Shown here: in pieces, positions 1-5,052 of the stretch
Position numbering within the stretch: the stretch's first letter is position 1
How the letters are laid out: each line of letters begins with the position of its first letter
Origin: Anaerolineales bacterium Chloro_02
GTDB lineage: Bacteria; Chloroflexota; Anaerolineae; Anaerolineales; Anaerolineaceae
Direction of reading: 5' to 3'
Assembly (NCBI GenBank): GCA_001603765.1
Contig: LUZV01000119.1
Coordinates: 1-5,052 of the forward strand
DNA: 5,052 nucleotides
Notes under the pieces: generated by a model
What the model saw: only the letters and a program-made list of their open reading frames with translations
What the model was told of the DNA's origin: nothing
The model's database searches: none
Program-made: the position numbers and the translations under genes

Positions 1-469
1 TGGGTTTGAAGGCGCTGGATTCGTTGGAAGAGCCAAAAGTGAACTCGTCGAGGTTGGCTTTGCCCAGGATCAGCGCGCCGGCGTCAATCAGCTTCTGCAC
101 CGATGTAGCGGTGTAAGGCGGCTTGAAATTCGCCAGGATGCGCGAGGCGGCAGTGGTCTCAACACCCCGCAGGGTGAAAATATCTTTGATGGAAACGGGC
201 ACGCCAGCCAGGATGCCGGGGTCTTCGCCTGCCGACACTTTGCAGTCGACTTCAGCGGCTTGCTGGAGGGCGAGGTCTTCGGTGAGGCGAATGAAGGCGT
301 GCACTTTTTGCTCTTCGGATGGGGCAAGTGCTTTTTGTTCAAGGCTGCCAGGAACCCCATCAACCGCATGGATTTGCGCGAGAGATGCCTCAAGCGTTTG
401 GCGAGCGCTCAGTTCGCCAGCGCGCACTCTGGCAGCAACCTGAAAGGCTGAAAGTTGGTGGAGGCTCAT
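1..469 (-). CDS. gatA: Asp-tRNA(Asn)/Glu-tRNA(Gln) amidotransferase subunit A, N-terminal part (cut by left edge)
   Basis: GatA is the amidase subunit of the cytoplasmic GatCAB complex. It releases ammonia from glutamine so that mischarged Glu-tRNA(Gln) or Asp-tRNA(Asn) can be amidated. The minus strand from 469 reads 156 open codons to the window edge. The amidase-signature N-terminus is clear: GVPVSIKD at residues 89-96, with Lys95 the expected catalytic lysine, then TTAASRIL (105-112), PPYTATSV (117-124), and GKANLDEFTFGSS (136-148). The glycine/serine-rich segment with the cis-Ser and nucleophilic Ser lies beyond the edge and cannot be checked. The start is the ATG at 469-467, which overlaps the gatC stop as ATGA and has AGGAG (474-478 on the plus strand) 4 nt upstream inside the gatC end. 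This supports translational coupling. The region between the first helix and the HAFIRL segment (about residues 36-56) looks longer than in the GatA proteins I remember. Family assignment is secure; choice between Asn and Gln pathway is not possible here. Confidence 0.95.
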   Translation of the reverse strand, partial: MSLHQLSAFQVAARVRAGELSARQTLEASLAQIHAVDGVPGSLEQKALAPSEEQKVHAFIRLTEDLALQQAAEVDCKVSAGEDPGILAGVPVSIKDIFTLRGVETTAASRILANFKPPYTATSVQKLIDAGALILGKANLDEFTFGSSNESSAFKP

Positions 470-774
470 TTGGCTCCTTTCACGTCCGGGACGGCGAACA
501 TGCCGTCTTCCGTTTCGGGCGCGCCAGCCAGGATTTCGGCAGAGGCGGCGAAGCGTTGGATGACATCAGCGCGCGGACCCGCGCCCTGGCATTGAATGCC
601 GTGCAGCGTGGGTTGGATGCCATCCTCGAGCGGCACTTGCAGCAGCGCGTTCACGGAGCTGAGCTGGTGATTCATCTCGGTCAGCAGGTAGGCGCCTTCT
701 TCCTCGGTGAGTTCCAGCGCCGCCAGCCCGACCAATTTTGTAAACAATTCGGAAGTAATTTTTTGTGGTCTCAT
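466..774 (-). CDS. gatC: Asp-tRNA(Asn)/Glu-tRNA(Gln) amidotransferase subunit C
   Basis: GatC is the small subunit that wraps around GatA and GatB and stabilises the GatCAB tRNA-dependent amidotransferase. The 102-residue product has the usual family length. It starts with a helix (ITSELFTKLVGLAALELTEEE, about residues 6-25), has a second helix around NHQLSSVNALLQV (35-47), the P-T-H element in GIQPTLHGI (52-60), and the typical C-terminal end ETEDGMFAVPDV (87-98), which corresponds to the family's REDGFF.VPRV ending. The start ATG (774-772) has only a weak GGA-type ribosome site. The stop TGA overlaps the gatA start by 4 nt (ATGA), so the pair is one operon in the order gatC-gatA. gatB is not visible and could lie beyond gatA to the left or elsewhere. 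A possible promoter lies at 829-856. Confidence 0.93.
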   Translation of the reverse strand: MRPQKITSELFTKLVGLAALELTEEEGAYLLTEMNHQLSSVNALLQVPLEDGIQPTLHGIQCQGAGPRADVIQRFAASAEILAGAPETEDGMFAVPDVKGAK

Positions 775-828
775 TGTGATCCGATCCGTTATGCTTTTCA
801 GCAGATCATCTATTATTTGGGTTAGTTT

Positions 829-856
829 ATCATAATCCTATTGACAAATACCTCAC
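829..856 (-). promoter_or_regulatory. Possible gatCA promoter
   Basis: On the minus strand TATGAT (plus positions 829-834) is a good -10 hexamer. The best -35 candidate is GTGAGG (851-856) at a 16-bp spacing, matching the consensus at only three of six bases. It would give a leader of about 48 nt before the gatC ATG at 774. The position is right, but the -35 is weak, so this is a tentative call. Confidence 0.28.
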
Positions 857-1018
857 TCGTGGACATGCAGGTAATTCACTGTTTATTCGCAATTTTTGCG
901 TGGCAAACGGGCAAGGGTTGAATAATGAGGTATGAAGTCTTCAGGGTGATAGGCACTGACGAAACTCAGTTAGGAAGAAATTATTCGACGTTAATCCGAC
1001 CTATGCTAACCTGGCACA

Positions 1019-1048
1019 TTGTGACTTAAATAAGACAAGTACTATAAT
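1019..1048 (+). promoter_or_regulatory. Sigma-70-type promoter of the secreted-protein gene
   Basis: TTGTGA (1019-1024; four of six match to TTGACA) is separated by 18 bp from a perfect TATAAT (1043-1048). Transcription would begin near 1055, giving a leader of about 60 nt before the ATG at 1115. This is one of the two most convincing promoters in the window. Confidence 0.6.
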
Positions 1049-1101
1049 GAAAGGTGAGGTTTTTTCCACTTACAAGGGGAGCAGATCTGAAGCATTACTA
1101 C

Positions 1102-1118
1102 GGAGAAACATGAAATGA
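1102..1118 (+). promoter_or_regulatory. Ribosome-binding site with a start-stop mini-ORF overlapping the real start
   Basis: GGAG at 1102-1105 lies 9 nt from the ATG at 1115 and only 4 nt from another ATG at 1110. The upstream ATG reads Met-Lys-stop (ATGAAATGA, 1110-1118), and its TGA overlaps the ATG at 1115. The 1115 start is therefore the only one that opens the long frame. Whether ribosomes use the two-codon frame is unknown; it may be chance in an A-rich start region. Confidence 0.5.
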
Positions 1119-1891
1119 AAAAGCACAACAAAACAATGTTGATTGGCTTGGTGGTTATCGCTGCTCTTGTTGGGGCAACATCGTATTTCTTCTCCGTCGC
1201 CAGCGGTCAGAAGGATCCTCGTTTCGATTTCGAAAAGATTGATTATTCCTTTGAGGAAACAAAAATCGCCAACATCACTGACCCGGCAGAAAGGGCGACG
1301 AAAAAGGCTTCTCTGGATGGGATGAGAGTATTTGAAACCCAACAATACTGGGGAGACAAGACCGCAAGGGCGTATGACGGCGCAGTGGTCTGGACTGAAC
1401 CCGCGCCGGAGGATATGGTGGGAGAAGTAATTTATGGAATCCAAGAGGATTTCCAATTTTATTTGTTCTGGCGGGAAGCCAAAGCGACTAATGGCTGGGT
1501 TGGTATTGTGAACGGGCATAATTGGTCGGTAGTAGCAGGAGCCTGGGTAAGGGACCCTGAACAAGGATTGGTACAGATTAATTTACCTAATGGGAAGGAA
1601 ACCGCTATCGTCTTTCTGGAGACACCGGAGAAGGTCGGGGCTTTGAGAATTGAGGAGGTAGTCGGCACACGGGTGAGGTTGAGCGCGGAGAAGAGCGACA
1701 AGATGTATTATGTGGATTTGCTGGCACGCTGTTTTGTCCCTGATATGTTCACCATTGTCTCCACAGCCACGCCTCTTCCGACCTCTACTCCTATATTGAC
1801 AACGCCTTTGCCGAGCCCAACCTGGTCCTGGTATCAATACCCGGTGCCAAATCAGCAGCCAAATTCGCGGCTGTCGACACCCTACCCATAA
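1115..1891 (+). CDS. Secreted or membrane-anchored protein of unknown function with a Pro/Thr-rich C-terminal tail
   Basis: I do not recognise this 258-residue protein. The N-terminus (MKKHNKT, then hydrophobic residues 8-26) is a classic signal peptide or single membrane anchor. S27-V28-A29 would fit signal peptidase I cleavage after Ala29. There is no lipobox cysteine, and Cys206 is the only cysteine. Residues 30-100 are charged and mixed. Residues about 104-208 look like a compact beta-rich domain, with GWVGIVNGHNWSVVAGAWVR (127-146) and PEKVGALRIEEVVGTRVRL (171-189) as its most distinctive stretches. From about 216 to the end the chain is low complexity, with 11 Pro and 8 Thr in 43 residues and an aromatic patch WSWYQY at 237-242. 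Such tails are common in surface proteins of Chloroflexota and suggest an extracellular spacer or wall-associated segment. The gene has its own promoter and a hairpin after its stop, so it is probably monocistronic. Being a real gene is well supported by the signal peptide, ribosome site and length; function is unassigned. Confidence 0.82.
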   Translation: MKKHNKTMLIGLVVIAALVGATSYFFSVASGQKDPRFDFEKIDYSFEETKIANITDPAERATKKASLDGMRVFETQQYWGDKTARAYDGAVVWTEPAPEDMVGEVIYGIQEDFQFYLFWREAKATNGWVGIVNGHNWSVVAGAWVRDPEQGLVQINLPNGKETAIVFLETPEKVGALRIEEVVGTRVRLSAEKSDKMYYVDLLARCFVPDMFTIVSTATPLPTSTPILTTPLPSPTWSWYQYPVPNQQPNSRLSTPYP

Positions 1892-1910
1892 AAATTGTGA
1901 TCAGATGACC

Positions 1911-1948
1911 GCATATCCTTCCAGCGAAACAAGGCTGGCAGGATGTGT
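1911..1948 (+). terminator. Imperfect terminator-like hairpin after the secreted-protein gene
   Basis: The arms 1911-1925 and 1934-1948 pair over 14 positions, with one T/C mismatch (1920/1939) and two G-U pairs, around an 8-nt loop GAAACAAG. The inner CCAGC/GCTGG is perfect. The hairpin starts 19 nt after the stop codon. The following sequence TGGGTGTTTTCC has only a short, late T run, so it is at best a weak intrinsic terminator. It could instead protect the 3' end of the mRNA. Confidence 0.45.
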
Positions 1949-1984
1949 TGGGTGTTTTCCAGCAGCAGAGCGGGCAAGCTAGGC

Positions 1985-1990
1985 TATACT
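1985..1990 (+). promoter_or_regulatory. Possible -10 element of the Nudix gene
   Basis: TATACT (1985-1990) is a good -10 match and would start transcription near 1997, about 15 nt before the ATG at 2012. No -35 resembling TTGACA is present at 16-18 bp spacing (1961-1968 reads AGCAGCAG), and there is no TG extension, so the call is weak. Confidence 0.28.
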
Positions 1991-2011
1991 TGATTCAATC
2001 GGAGTATCAAG

Positions 2012-2554
2012 ATGAACGAAAGAAAACCGTTGCCAGAACGTTTAGACCGGGAAACTGTGTTTGAGAGTGACTATTTAAAGCTATATCTCGACCGGGTGCG
2101 CCAGCCGAACGGCTATGTGATTGAGAAGTTTCACTACGTAGAATACCCGCGTCCAGCGGTGGGCGTGGTGGTGGAGAACGATCAGGGGCAGGTGGCGCTT
2201 TGCCGCGTGCCGCGCTACACCAGCATGACCAATGACTGGTCGGTGCCGGCTGGGGGTGTGGAGAAGGATGAAGACGTCTTGGAATCCGCCCGACGTGAGG
2301 TTTGGGAGGAAACCGGCTTTGAATCCGCGGATCACCGACTGATCTACACCTATTATCCCCAGCAGGGCAGCAGCAACAAGCTGTTCCAGGTTGTGTTTTG
2401 TCGGGCTGGCGAATGCACCGGCAGCTTTGACCCGGATGAGATCAGCGAGGTGGGGTGGTTTGCGAAAGCGGAAGTGGAAGAACTGATCGCTCGCGGCGAA
2501 ATGCGGGATGGGCTTGGGCTGACCGCGCTGCTGCTGTGGCTGCAGAGTGTGTAG
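2012..2554 (+). CDS. Nudix hydrolase, ADP-ribose pyrophosphatase type
   Basis: Nudix enzymes hydrolyse nucleoside diphosphates linked to another group; this subtype usually splits ADP-ribose to AMP and ribose-5-phosphate in the cytoplasm. The 180-residue length fits the ADP-ribose pyrophosphatase group. A perfect Nudix box spans residues 81-103 (G-x5-E-x7-REV-W-EE-T-GF), with metal-binding Glu96, Glu99 and Glu100. The N-terminal strands (VFESDYLKLYLDRVRQPNG, about 16-34; EKFHYVEYPRPAVGVVV, 38-54) are like the substrate-pairing region of this group. YYPQQGSSNKLFQVVF (114-129) sits where ADP-ribose pyrophosphatases carry a conserved Y-P-x-x-G element, with Pro116. The start ATG has GGAG (2001-2004) 7 nt upstream. 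It stands alone, 120 bp after the previous gene and 80 bp before the next. Substrate is inferred only from sequence style; another nucleotide-sugar substrate is possible. Confidence 0.93.
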   Translation: MNERKPLPERLDRETVFESDYLKLYLDRVRQPNGYVIEKFHYVEYPRPAVGVVVENDQGQVALCRVPRYTSMTNDWSVPAGGVEKDEDVLESARREVWEETGFESADHRLIYTYYPQQGSSNKLFQVVFCRAGECTGSFDPDEISEVGWFAKAEVEELIARGEMRDGLGLTALLLWLQSV

Positions 2555-2622
2555 GCAGGCAACCCTACGAATTTTGGTCCGACGGGTGATCGCCCTGTTA
2601 TACCGGTTATTCTCTTATCCAT

Positions 2623-2628
2623 TAAAAT
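2623..2628 (+). promoter_or_regulatory. Candidate -10 element giving a leaderless glycosyltransferase mRNA
   Basis: TAAAAT (2623-2628; five of six match to TATAAT) ends 6 nt before the ATG at 2635, so transcription would start at or next to the start codon. No Shine-Dalgarno sequence lies in the 15 nt upstream of the ATG (ATTAAAATCAAACT), which fits a leaderless message. No good -35 is present. The alternative is read-through from the Nudix gene, since no strong terminator lies between them. Confidence 0.3.
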
Positions 2629-2634
2629 CAAACT

Positions 2635-4665
2635 ATGCTTGAGAAAGAGAAGGTTTCTCCCGCTAAGAAAATCCCCCTTGCAACGACCCTGTTCATCATT
2701 GGGCTTGGGGTTTACTTGCTGACGCGCTTTATCGCGCTCGATAAATTCCCGATCTATTTCTTCTCTGACGAAGCCATTCAGACAATGACCGCCAAAGACC
2801 TCCTGAGCCGCGGGCTGAGGGACGCTAATGGAGGTTTGTTCCCGGTTTATTTTGAAAACGGCGGGCAGTATAACCTCTCATTTTCGGTTTGGCTGCAGAC
2901 GCTGATCGCCTGGCTGCCCAACTCTGTTTGGCTCACGCGCGGATTGCCCGCGTTTTTCAGCCTGATTTTTCCTCTCAGCGCCGGGTTCTTCCTGCGCGAC
3001 CACCTTAAAGCTCGTTTTTGGTGGCTGACCCCCTTTCTGGTTAGTGTCATTCCAGCGTGGTTTCTCCATTCCTGCACCGCTTTTGAGACTGCTCTCGGCG
3101 CGTCATTTTATTGTTCGTTTTTGCTGCTATATGCCAATTACCGCCTTAAGGATCGTCGCTGGCTGATCCCCGCTTTGGCTGCTGGCGCGCTGGCTTTTTA
3201 TAGCTACAGCCCATTGCAGCTGGTGGTGGTTTTAACCGGCGCGTTTTTTTTGATCCTGGATTGGCGCTATCATTTTGCAGACCAAAAAAGCTGGCTATTG
3301 GGTCTGGCAGCTTTGTTTCTGCTTGCCGCTCCGTTTTTCTTTTTCCGCCTGACGCACCCCGCCGCTTTTGGGCAGCATTTGCGCATCGTGCACTCCTATT
3401 GGGTCAGCGGAGCGAGCCCCCTCGAGAAGATTGGTTTGTTCCTGACGCGCTGGTTGAAGGGTTTCAACCCGCTCTACTGGTTCTTCCCGAACGACCAGGA
3501 TCTTATCCGCCACCAAATGAAGGGCTATGGGCATTTTCCCTGGGCATTCTTGCCCTTCCTGCTAGTGGGTTTGCTGCGCTGCCTTCGCAAGATAAAGGAG
3601 CCTGCCAACCGAACAGTTCTGGTCGCGCTTTTTCTCGCGCCAAGCGGCGCGGCACTGGTGGATATGGCGATCACGCGTTTGCTCGTTATGGTCGTGCCGC
3701 TGGCGATTTTGACGGCACTTGGGGTGGACATTGCCCTTTCCTGGCTCAGCGATAAGCTGAAAATACAGCACGCGCCAGCGCTCGGCCTGGCGCTGATTTT
3801 AACGGCTGCGACGGGTTGGATAACGCGCGACGCGCTGACGAACAGCCCAACATGGTTTCAGGATTATTCGCTTTACGGTATGCAGTGGGGCGGGCAGCAG
3901 GTCAGCGCAAAGATTTTGGAGTTCAAGCAAGCTCATCCGCAAGCAAAATTGACCCTCAGCCCGACCTGGGCGAACAACACAGATGTGATCATGCGCTACT
4001 TCCTGGGCGATCCACTGCCGATCCAAATGGGCACGCTCAGCGCTCACAACGACTATTTCATTCCTTTTGAGGCGAATGAGGTCTTCATCCTGCCTCCCGA
4101 AGAATTTACCGCCCTGCTTGCGAACCCAAAATTTACTGATGTGCAGACGTTGGATGCTCTGGCATATCCGGACGGCAATCCCGGTTTTTACTTTATTTCC
4201 CTGGCGTACTCACCAGCCGCCAAAGCGATGTTTGAAGCCGAGCTGGCTGAAAGGTTGATACCGCGCGTTGAAAAGATTAATTTGTTCGGTCAGATAGTTG
4301 AAGTAACCTATCCGATGTTAGATATTGGCGAGGTCGCGGACGCTTTTGACGGCAACCGCGCCACGCTGATCCGCACTTTTGAAGCTAACCCGCTCAACCT
4401 GACCCTGAAGTTTCCCGAGGGGGCAGAAATGCGCTCTGTCGCGGTTTGGTTGGGGAATGCCCGCAGCAGTGTGAAGGTGGAGTTGATCGACAGCCAGGGA
4501 ATGCGCCGCCAATTCAGCGCGTATGACCCTGGCACCGAGGCAATTCACCCGGTGTTGGTGGATTTCGGAGAGACGCTGCACATCTCGTCCCTAAATTTGA
4601 GTGTGGAAACCCTGGATGAAGCTACCCCCACACACGTTCACCTTTGGGACGTGGAGTTTAGATAA
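2635..4665 (+). CDS. GT-C fold membrane glycosyltransferase (family 39/ArnT-like) with soluble C-terminal domains
   Basis: This 676-residue integral membrane protein looks like the dolichyl/polyprenyl-phosphate sugar transferases that move a sugar from a lipid carrier onto an acceptor on the outer face of the membrane. After a short basic N-terminus, the first membrane helix (about 14-33) is followed by an outside loop with FSDEA (43-47). Asp45-Glu46 match the acidic pair of the first loop that is catalytic in GT-C enzymes. Roughly eleven more hydrophobic helices follow, at about 82-96, 103-120, 128-146, 152-168, 176-190, 193-209, 219-237, 302-316, 327-342, 347-369 and 379-396. A soluble part (400-555) contains an ILPPEEF...YPDGNPGFYF pattern (485-520). 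The last ~115 residues, with ADAFDGNRATLIRT (568-581), LTLKFPEG (589-596) and an ending HVHLWDVEFR, look like an F5/8C (discoidin) beta-sandwich. The ATG at 2635 starts the frame but lacks a ribosome site. Acceptor and sugar are unknown. The GT-C assignment is good; the C-terminal fold is inferred. Confidence 0.87.
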   Translation: MLEKEKVSPAKKIPLATTLFIIGLGVYLLTRFIALDKFPIYFFSDEAIQTMTAKDLLSRGLRDANGGLFPVYFENGGQYNLSFSVWLQTLIAWLPNSVWLTRGLPAFFSLIFPLSAGFFLRDHLKARFWWLTPFLVSVIPAWFLHSCTAFETALGASFYCSFLLLYANYRLKDRRWLIPALAAGALAFYSYSPLQLVVVLTGAFFLILDWRYHFADQKSWLLGLAALFLLAAPFFFFRLTHPAAFGQHLRIVHSYWVSGASPLEKIGLFLTRWLKGFNPLYWFFPNDQDLIRHQMKGYGHFPWAFLPFLLVGLLRCLRKIKEPANRTVLVALFLAPSGAALVDMAITRLLVMVVPLAILTALGVDIALSWLSDKLKIQHAPALGLALILTAATGWITRDALTNSPTWFQDYSLYGMQWGGQQVSAKILEFKQAHPQAKLTLSPTWANNTDVIMRYFLGDPLPIQMGTLSAHNDYFIPFEANEVFILPPEEFTALLANPKFTDVQTLDALAYPDGNPGFYFISLAYSPAAKAMFEAELAERLIPRVEKINLFGQIVEVTYPMLDIGEVADAFDGNRATLIRTFEANPLNLTLKFPEGAEMRSVAVWLGNARSSVKVELIDSQGMRRQFSAYDPGTEAIHPVLVDFGETLHISSLNLSVETLDEATPTHVHLWDVEFR

Positions 4666-4717
4666 GGAAGATGCAAAATTGAGGAGATTCAACTTGTAAA
4701 GGGGGTTCGTGTTTCCT

Positions 4718-4741
4718 GAGTGAGGTCTGTTATAATCACTC
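4718..4741. repeat. Inverted repeat spanning the FKBP -10 region (possible operator)
   Basis: GAGTGA (4718-4723) and TCACTC (4736-4741) form a perfect 6-bp inverted repeat with 12 bp between. After one mismatch (4717/4742) a further C-G pair matches (4716/4743). The repeat encloses the -10 hexamer, which is where a repressor would compete with RNA polymerase. No regulator gene is adjacent, so a regulatory role is only a possibility. Confidence 0.35.
4728..4736 (+). promoter_or_regulatory. Extended -10 promoter of the FKBP gene
   Basis: TGTTATAAT (4728-4736) is an exact extended -10 element (TG-n-TATAAT). No good -35 is seen at 16-18 bp; extended -10 promoters often do without one. Transcription would start near 4743, giving a leader of about 37 nt. 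It lies 62 nt after the glycosyltransferase stop, so the FKBP gene probably has its own promoter. Confidence 0.62.
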
Positions 4742-4744
4742 GGC

Positions 4745-4763
4745 GCGGCAAGTTCAAAGCCGC
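4745..4763 (+). promoter_or_regulatory. Short GC hairpin in the FKBP mRNA leader
   Basis: GCGGC (4745-4749) and GCCGC (4759-4763) form a perfect 5-bp GC stem around a 9-nt loop AAGTTCAAA. If transcription starts near 4743, this hairpin sits at the very 5' end of the message. It ends 8 nt before the GGAG ribosome site (4772-4775). Such 5' stems can stabilise mRNA. It has no T-tract and is not a terminator. Confidence 0.4.
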
Positions 4764-4779
4764 AATAAAATGGAGACAC

Positions 4780-5052
4780 ATGGAAGAGACTAAACAAAAT
4801 ACGATTAAGAACGACCACGTCGTTCAGATTGCCTATAACCTGACAGTTGACGGAAAAGAAGTGGAGTCGGATCTGTTAGAGTATCTGCACGGTCGCGGGA
4901 ACATCATTCCCGGGCTCGAAAAGCCGCTTGAGGGCGCAAAAGTTGGCGATACTCTTGAGGTGATCGCTAAAGCCGAGGATGCTTATGGTGAGTTTGACCC
5001 TGACTCGGTTATCACAGTCAGCCGGGATTCATTCCCTCCAAACTTCGAGATC
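4780..5052 (+). CDS. SlyD-type FKBP peptidyl-prolyl cis-trans isomerase, N-terminal part (cut by right edge)
   Basis: SlyD-type FKBPs are cytoplasmic folding helpers that isomerise Xaa-Pro bonds and bind unfolded chains through an inserted flap domain. The frame stays open for 91 codons to the window edge. LEYLHGRGNIIPGLEKPLEG (33-52) followed by KVGD (54-57) and KAEDAYGEFDPD (64-75) is the FKBP/SlyD core. Compared with E. coli SlyD, the first loop before YLHG is shorter. The insert-in-flap domain would begin at about residue 76 (SVITVSRDSFPPNFEI). The rest of that domain, the return to the FKBP core and any metal-binding His-rich tail lie outside. The start ATG at 4780 has GGAG (4772-4775) only 4 nt upstream. 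The ATG at 4770 is in another frame and stops after seven codons. I give no symbol because the metal-binding tail that defines slyD cannot be seen. Confidence 0.93.
   Translation, partial: MEETKQNTIKNDHVVQIAYNLTVDGKEVESDLLEYLHGRGNIIPGLEKPLEGAKVGDTLEVIAKAEDAYGEFDPDSVITVSRDSFPPNFEI

Larger units (their letters stand above)
775..1114. other. Divergent intergenic region between gatC and the secreted-protein gene
   Basis: This 340-bp stretch contains no supportable gene on either strand; it is AT-richer than its flanks and rich in stops. It holds the tentative gatCA promoter (829-856, minus), the better plus-strand promoter at 1019-1048, and two small perfect hairpins: CGCAA-TTT-TTGCG (888-900) and ACTGA-N6-TCAGT (955-970). 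Neither hairpin is followed by a T-tract on either strand, so neither is a terminator. A six-base T run (1060-1065) lies in the leader of the plus-strand gene. The 900-1018 stretch shows nothing I recognise. Confidence 0.7.

Noticed and set aside
319..825. A 168-codon open frame on the plus strand opposite gatC/gatA
   Set aside because: It lies antisense to two certain genes, its protein has no recognisable pattern, and it has no ribosome site; the openness follows from the codon use of the genes beneath it.
851..859. The 8-mer GAGTGAGG shared between the minus strand upstream of gatC and the FKBP promoter, considered as a common operator
   Set aside because: It lies at different distances from the two -10 elements, and only one site is an inverted repeat; a shared 8-mer in 5 kb is expected by chance.
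841..869. A perfect TTGACA on the plus strand at 841-846 as a promoter -35
   Set aside because: At 15-19 bp spacing there is no -10-like hexamer (864-869 is CATGCA).
1070..1564. A 164-codon open frame on the minus strand across the secreted-protein gene
   Set aside because: It is antisense to a frame with a good promoter, ribosome site and signal peptide, and its own product is an unstructured mix with no family resemblance.
2584..2595. GGGT-GATC-GCCC as a terminator after the Nudix gene
   Set aside because: The stem is only 4 bp including one G-U pair, and no T-tract follows.
3261..3755. A 164-codon open frame on the plus strand inside the glycosyltransferase, considered as a sign of frameshift or an overlapping gene
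   Set aside because: The main frame is continuous and hydrophobic through the same stretch, so there is no frameshift; the alternative product is Arg/Pro-rich and without motifs.
4672..4699. CAA-AA-TTGA...TCAA-C-TTG as a terminator after the glycosyltransferase
   Set aside because: It is an AT-rich, interrupted 7-bp stem followed by a G-run rather than T residues.

Overview
The window reads as ordinary chromosomal DNA from a bacterium that charges Gln- and/or Asn-tRNA by the indirect GatCAB route. The secreted protein with a Pro/Thr-rich tail, and the large multi-pass glycosyltransferase with a long soluble C-terminal half, resemble proteins common in Chloroflexota (Anaerolineae). That placement is an inference from protein style, not from a marker gene. 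GC content looks moderate.

Layout: on the minus strand, gatC and the first 156 codons of gatA form a two-gene unit with a 4-base ATGA overlap, running off the left edge. A 340-bp divergent intergenic region (775-1114) separates it from four plus-strand genes. These are: a secreted or membrane-anchored protein of unknown function (1115-1891); a Nudix hydrolase of the ADP-ribose pyrophosphatase type (2012-2554); a GT-C (family 39-like) membrane glycosyltransferase with a probable discoidin/F5-8C-like C-terminal domain (2635-4665); and the first 91 codons of a SlyD-type FKBP peptidyl-prolyl isomerase (4780 to the right edge).

Control signals: promoter-like sequences precede the secreted protein (TTGTGA-18-TATAAT) and the FKBP gene (extended -10 TGTTATAAT, with an inverted repeat across the -10 and a short hairpin in the leader). 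A 14-bp imperfect hairpin follows the secreted-protein gene. The glycosyltransferase start has no Shine-Dalgarno sequence and sits right after a -10-like hexamer, so its mRNA may be leaderless. The other four plus- or minus-strand starts with clear signals (gatA, secreted protein, Nudix, FKBP) have a GGAG-type site; gatC has only a weak one.

Functionally the genes look like unrelated housekeeping and envelope functions rather than one pathway: tRNA amidation, nucleotide clean-up, surface glycosylation and protein folding. I found no mobile element, CRISPR array, RNA gene, tRNA, toxin-antitoxin pair or defence module, and no convincing new system. The points most worth a second look are the glycosyltransferase domain fusion, the unassigned secreted protein, and the unusual initiation regions of three genes.
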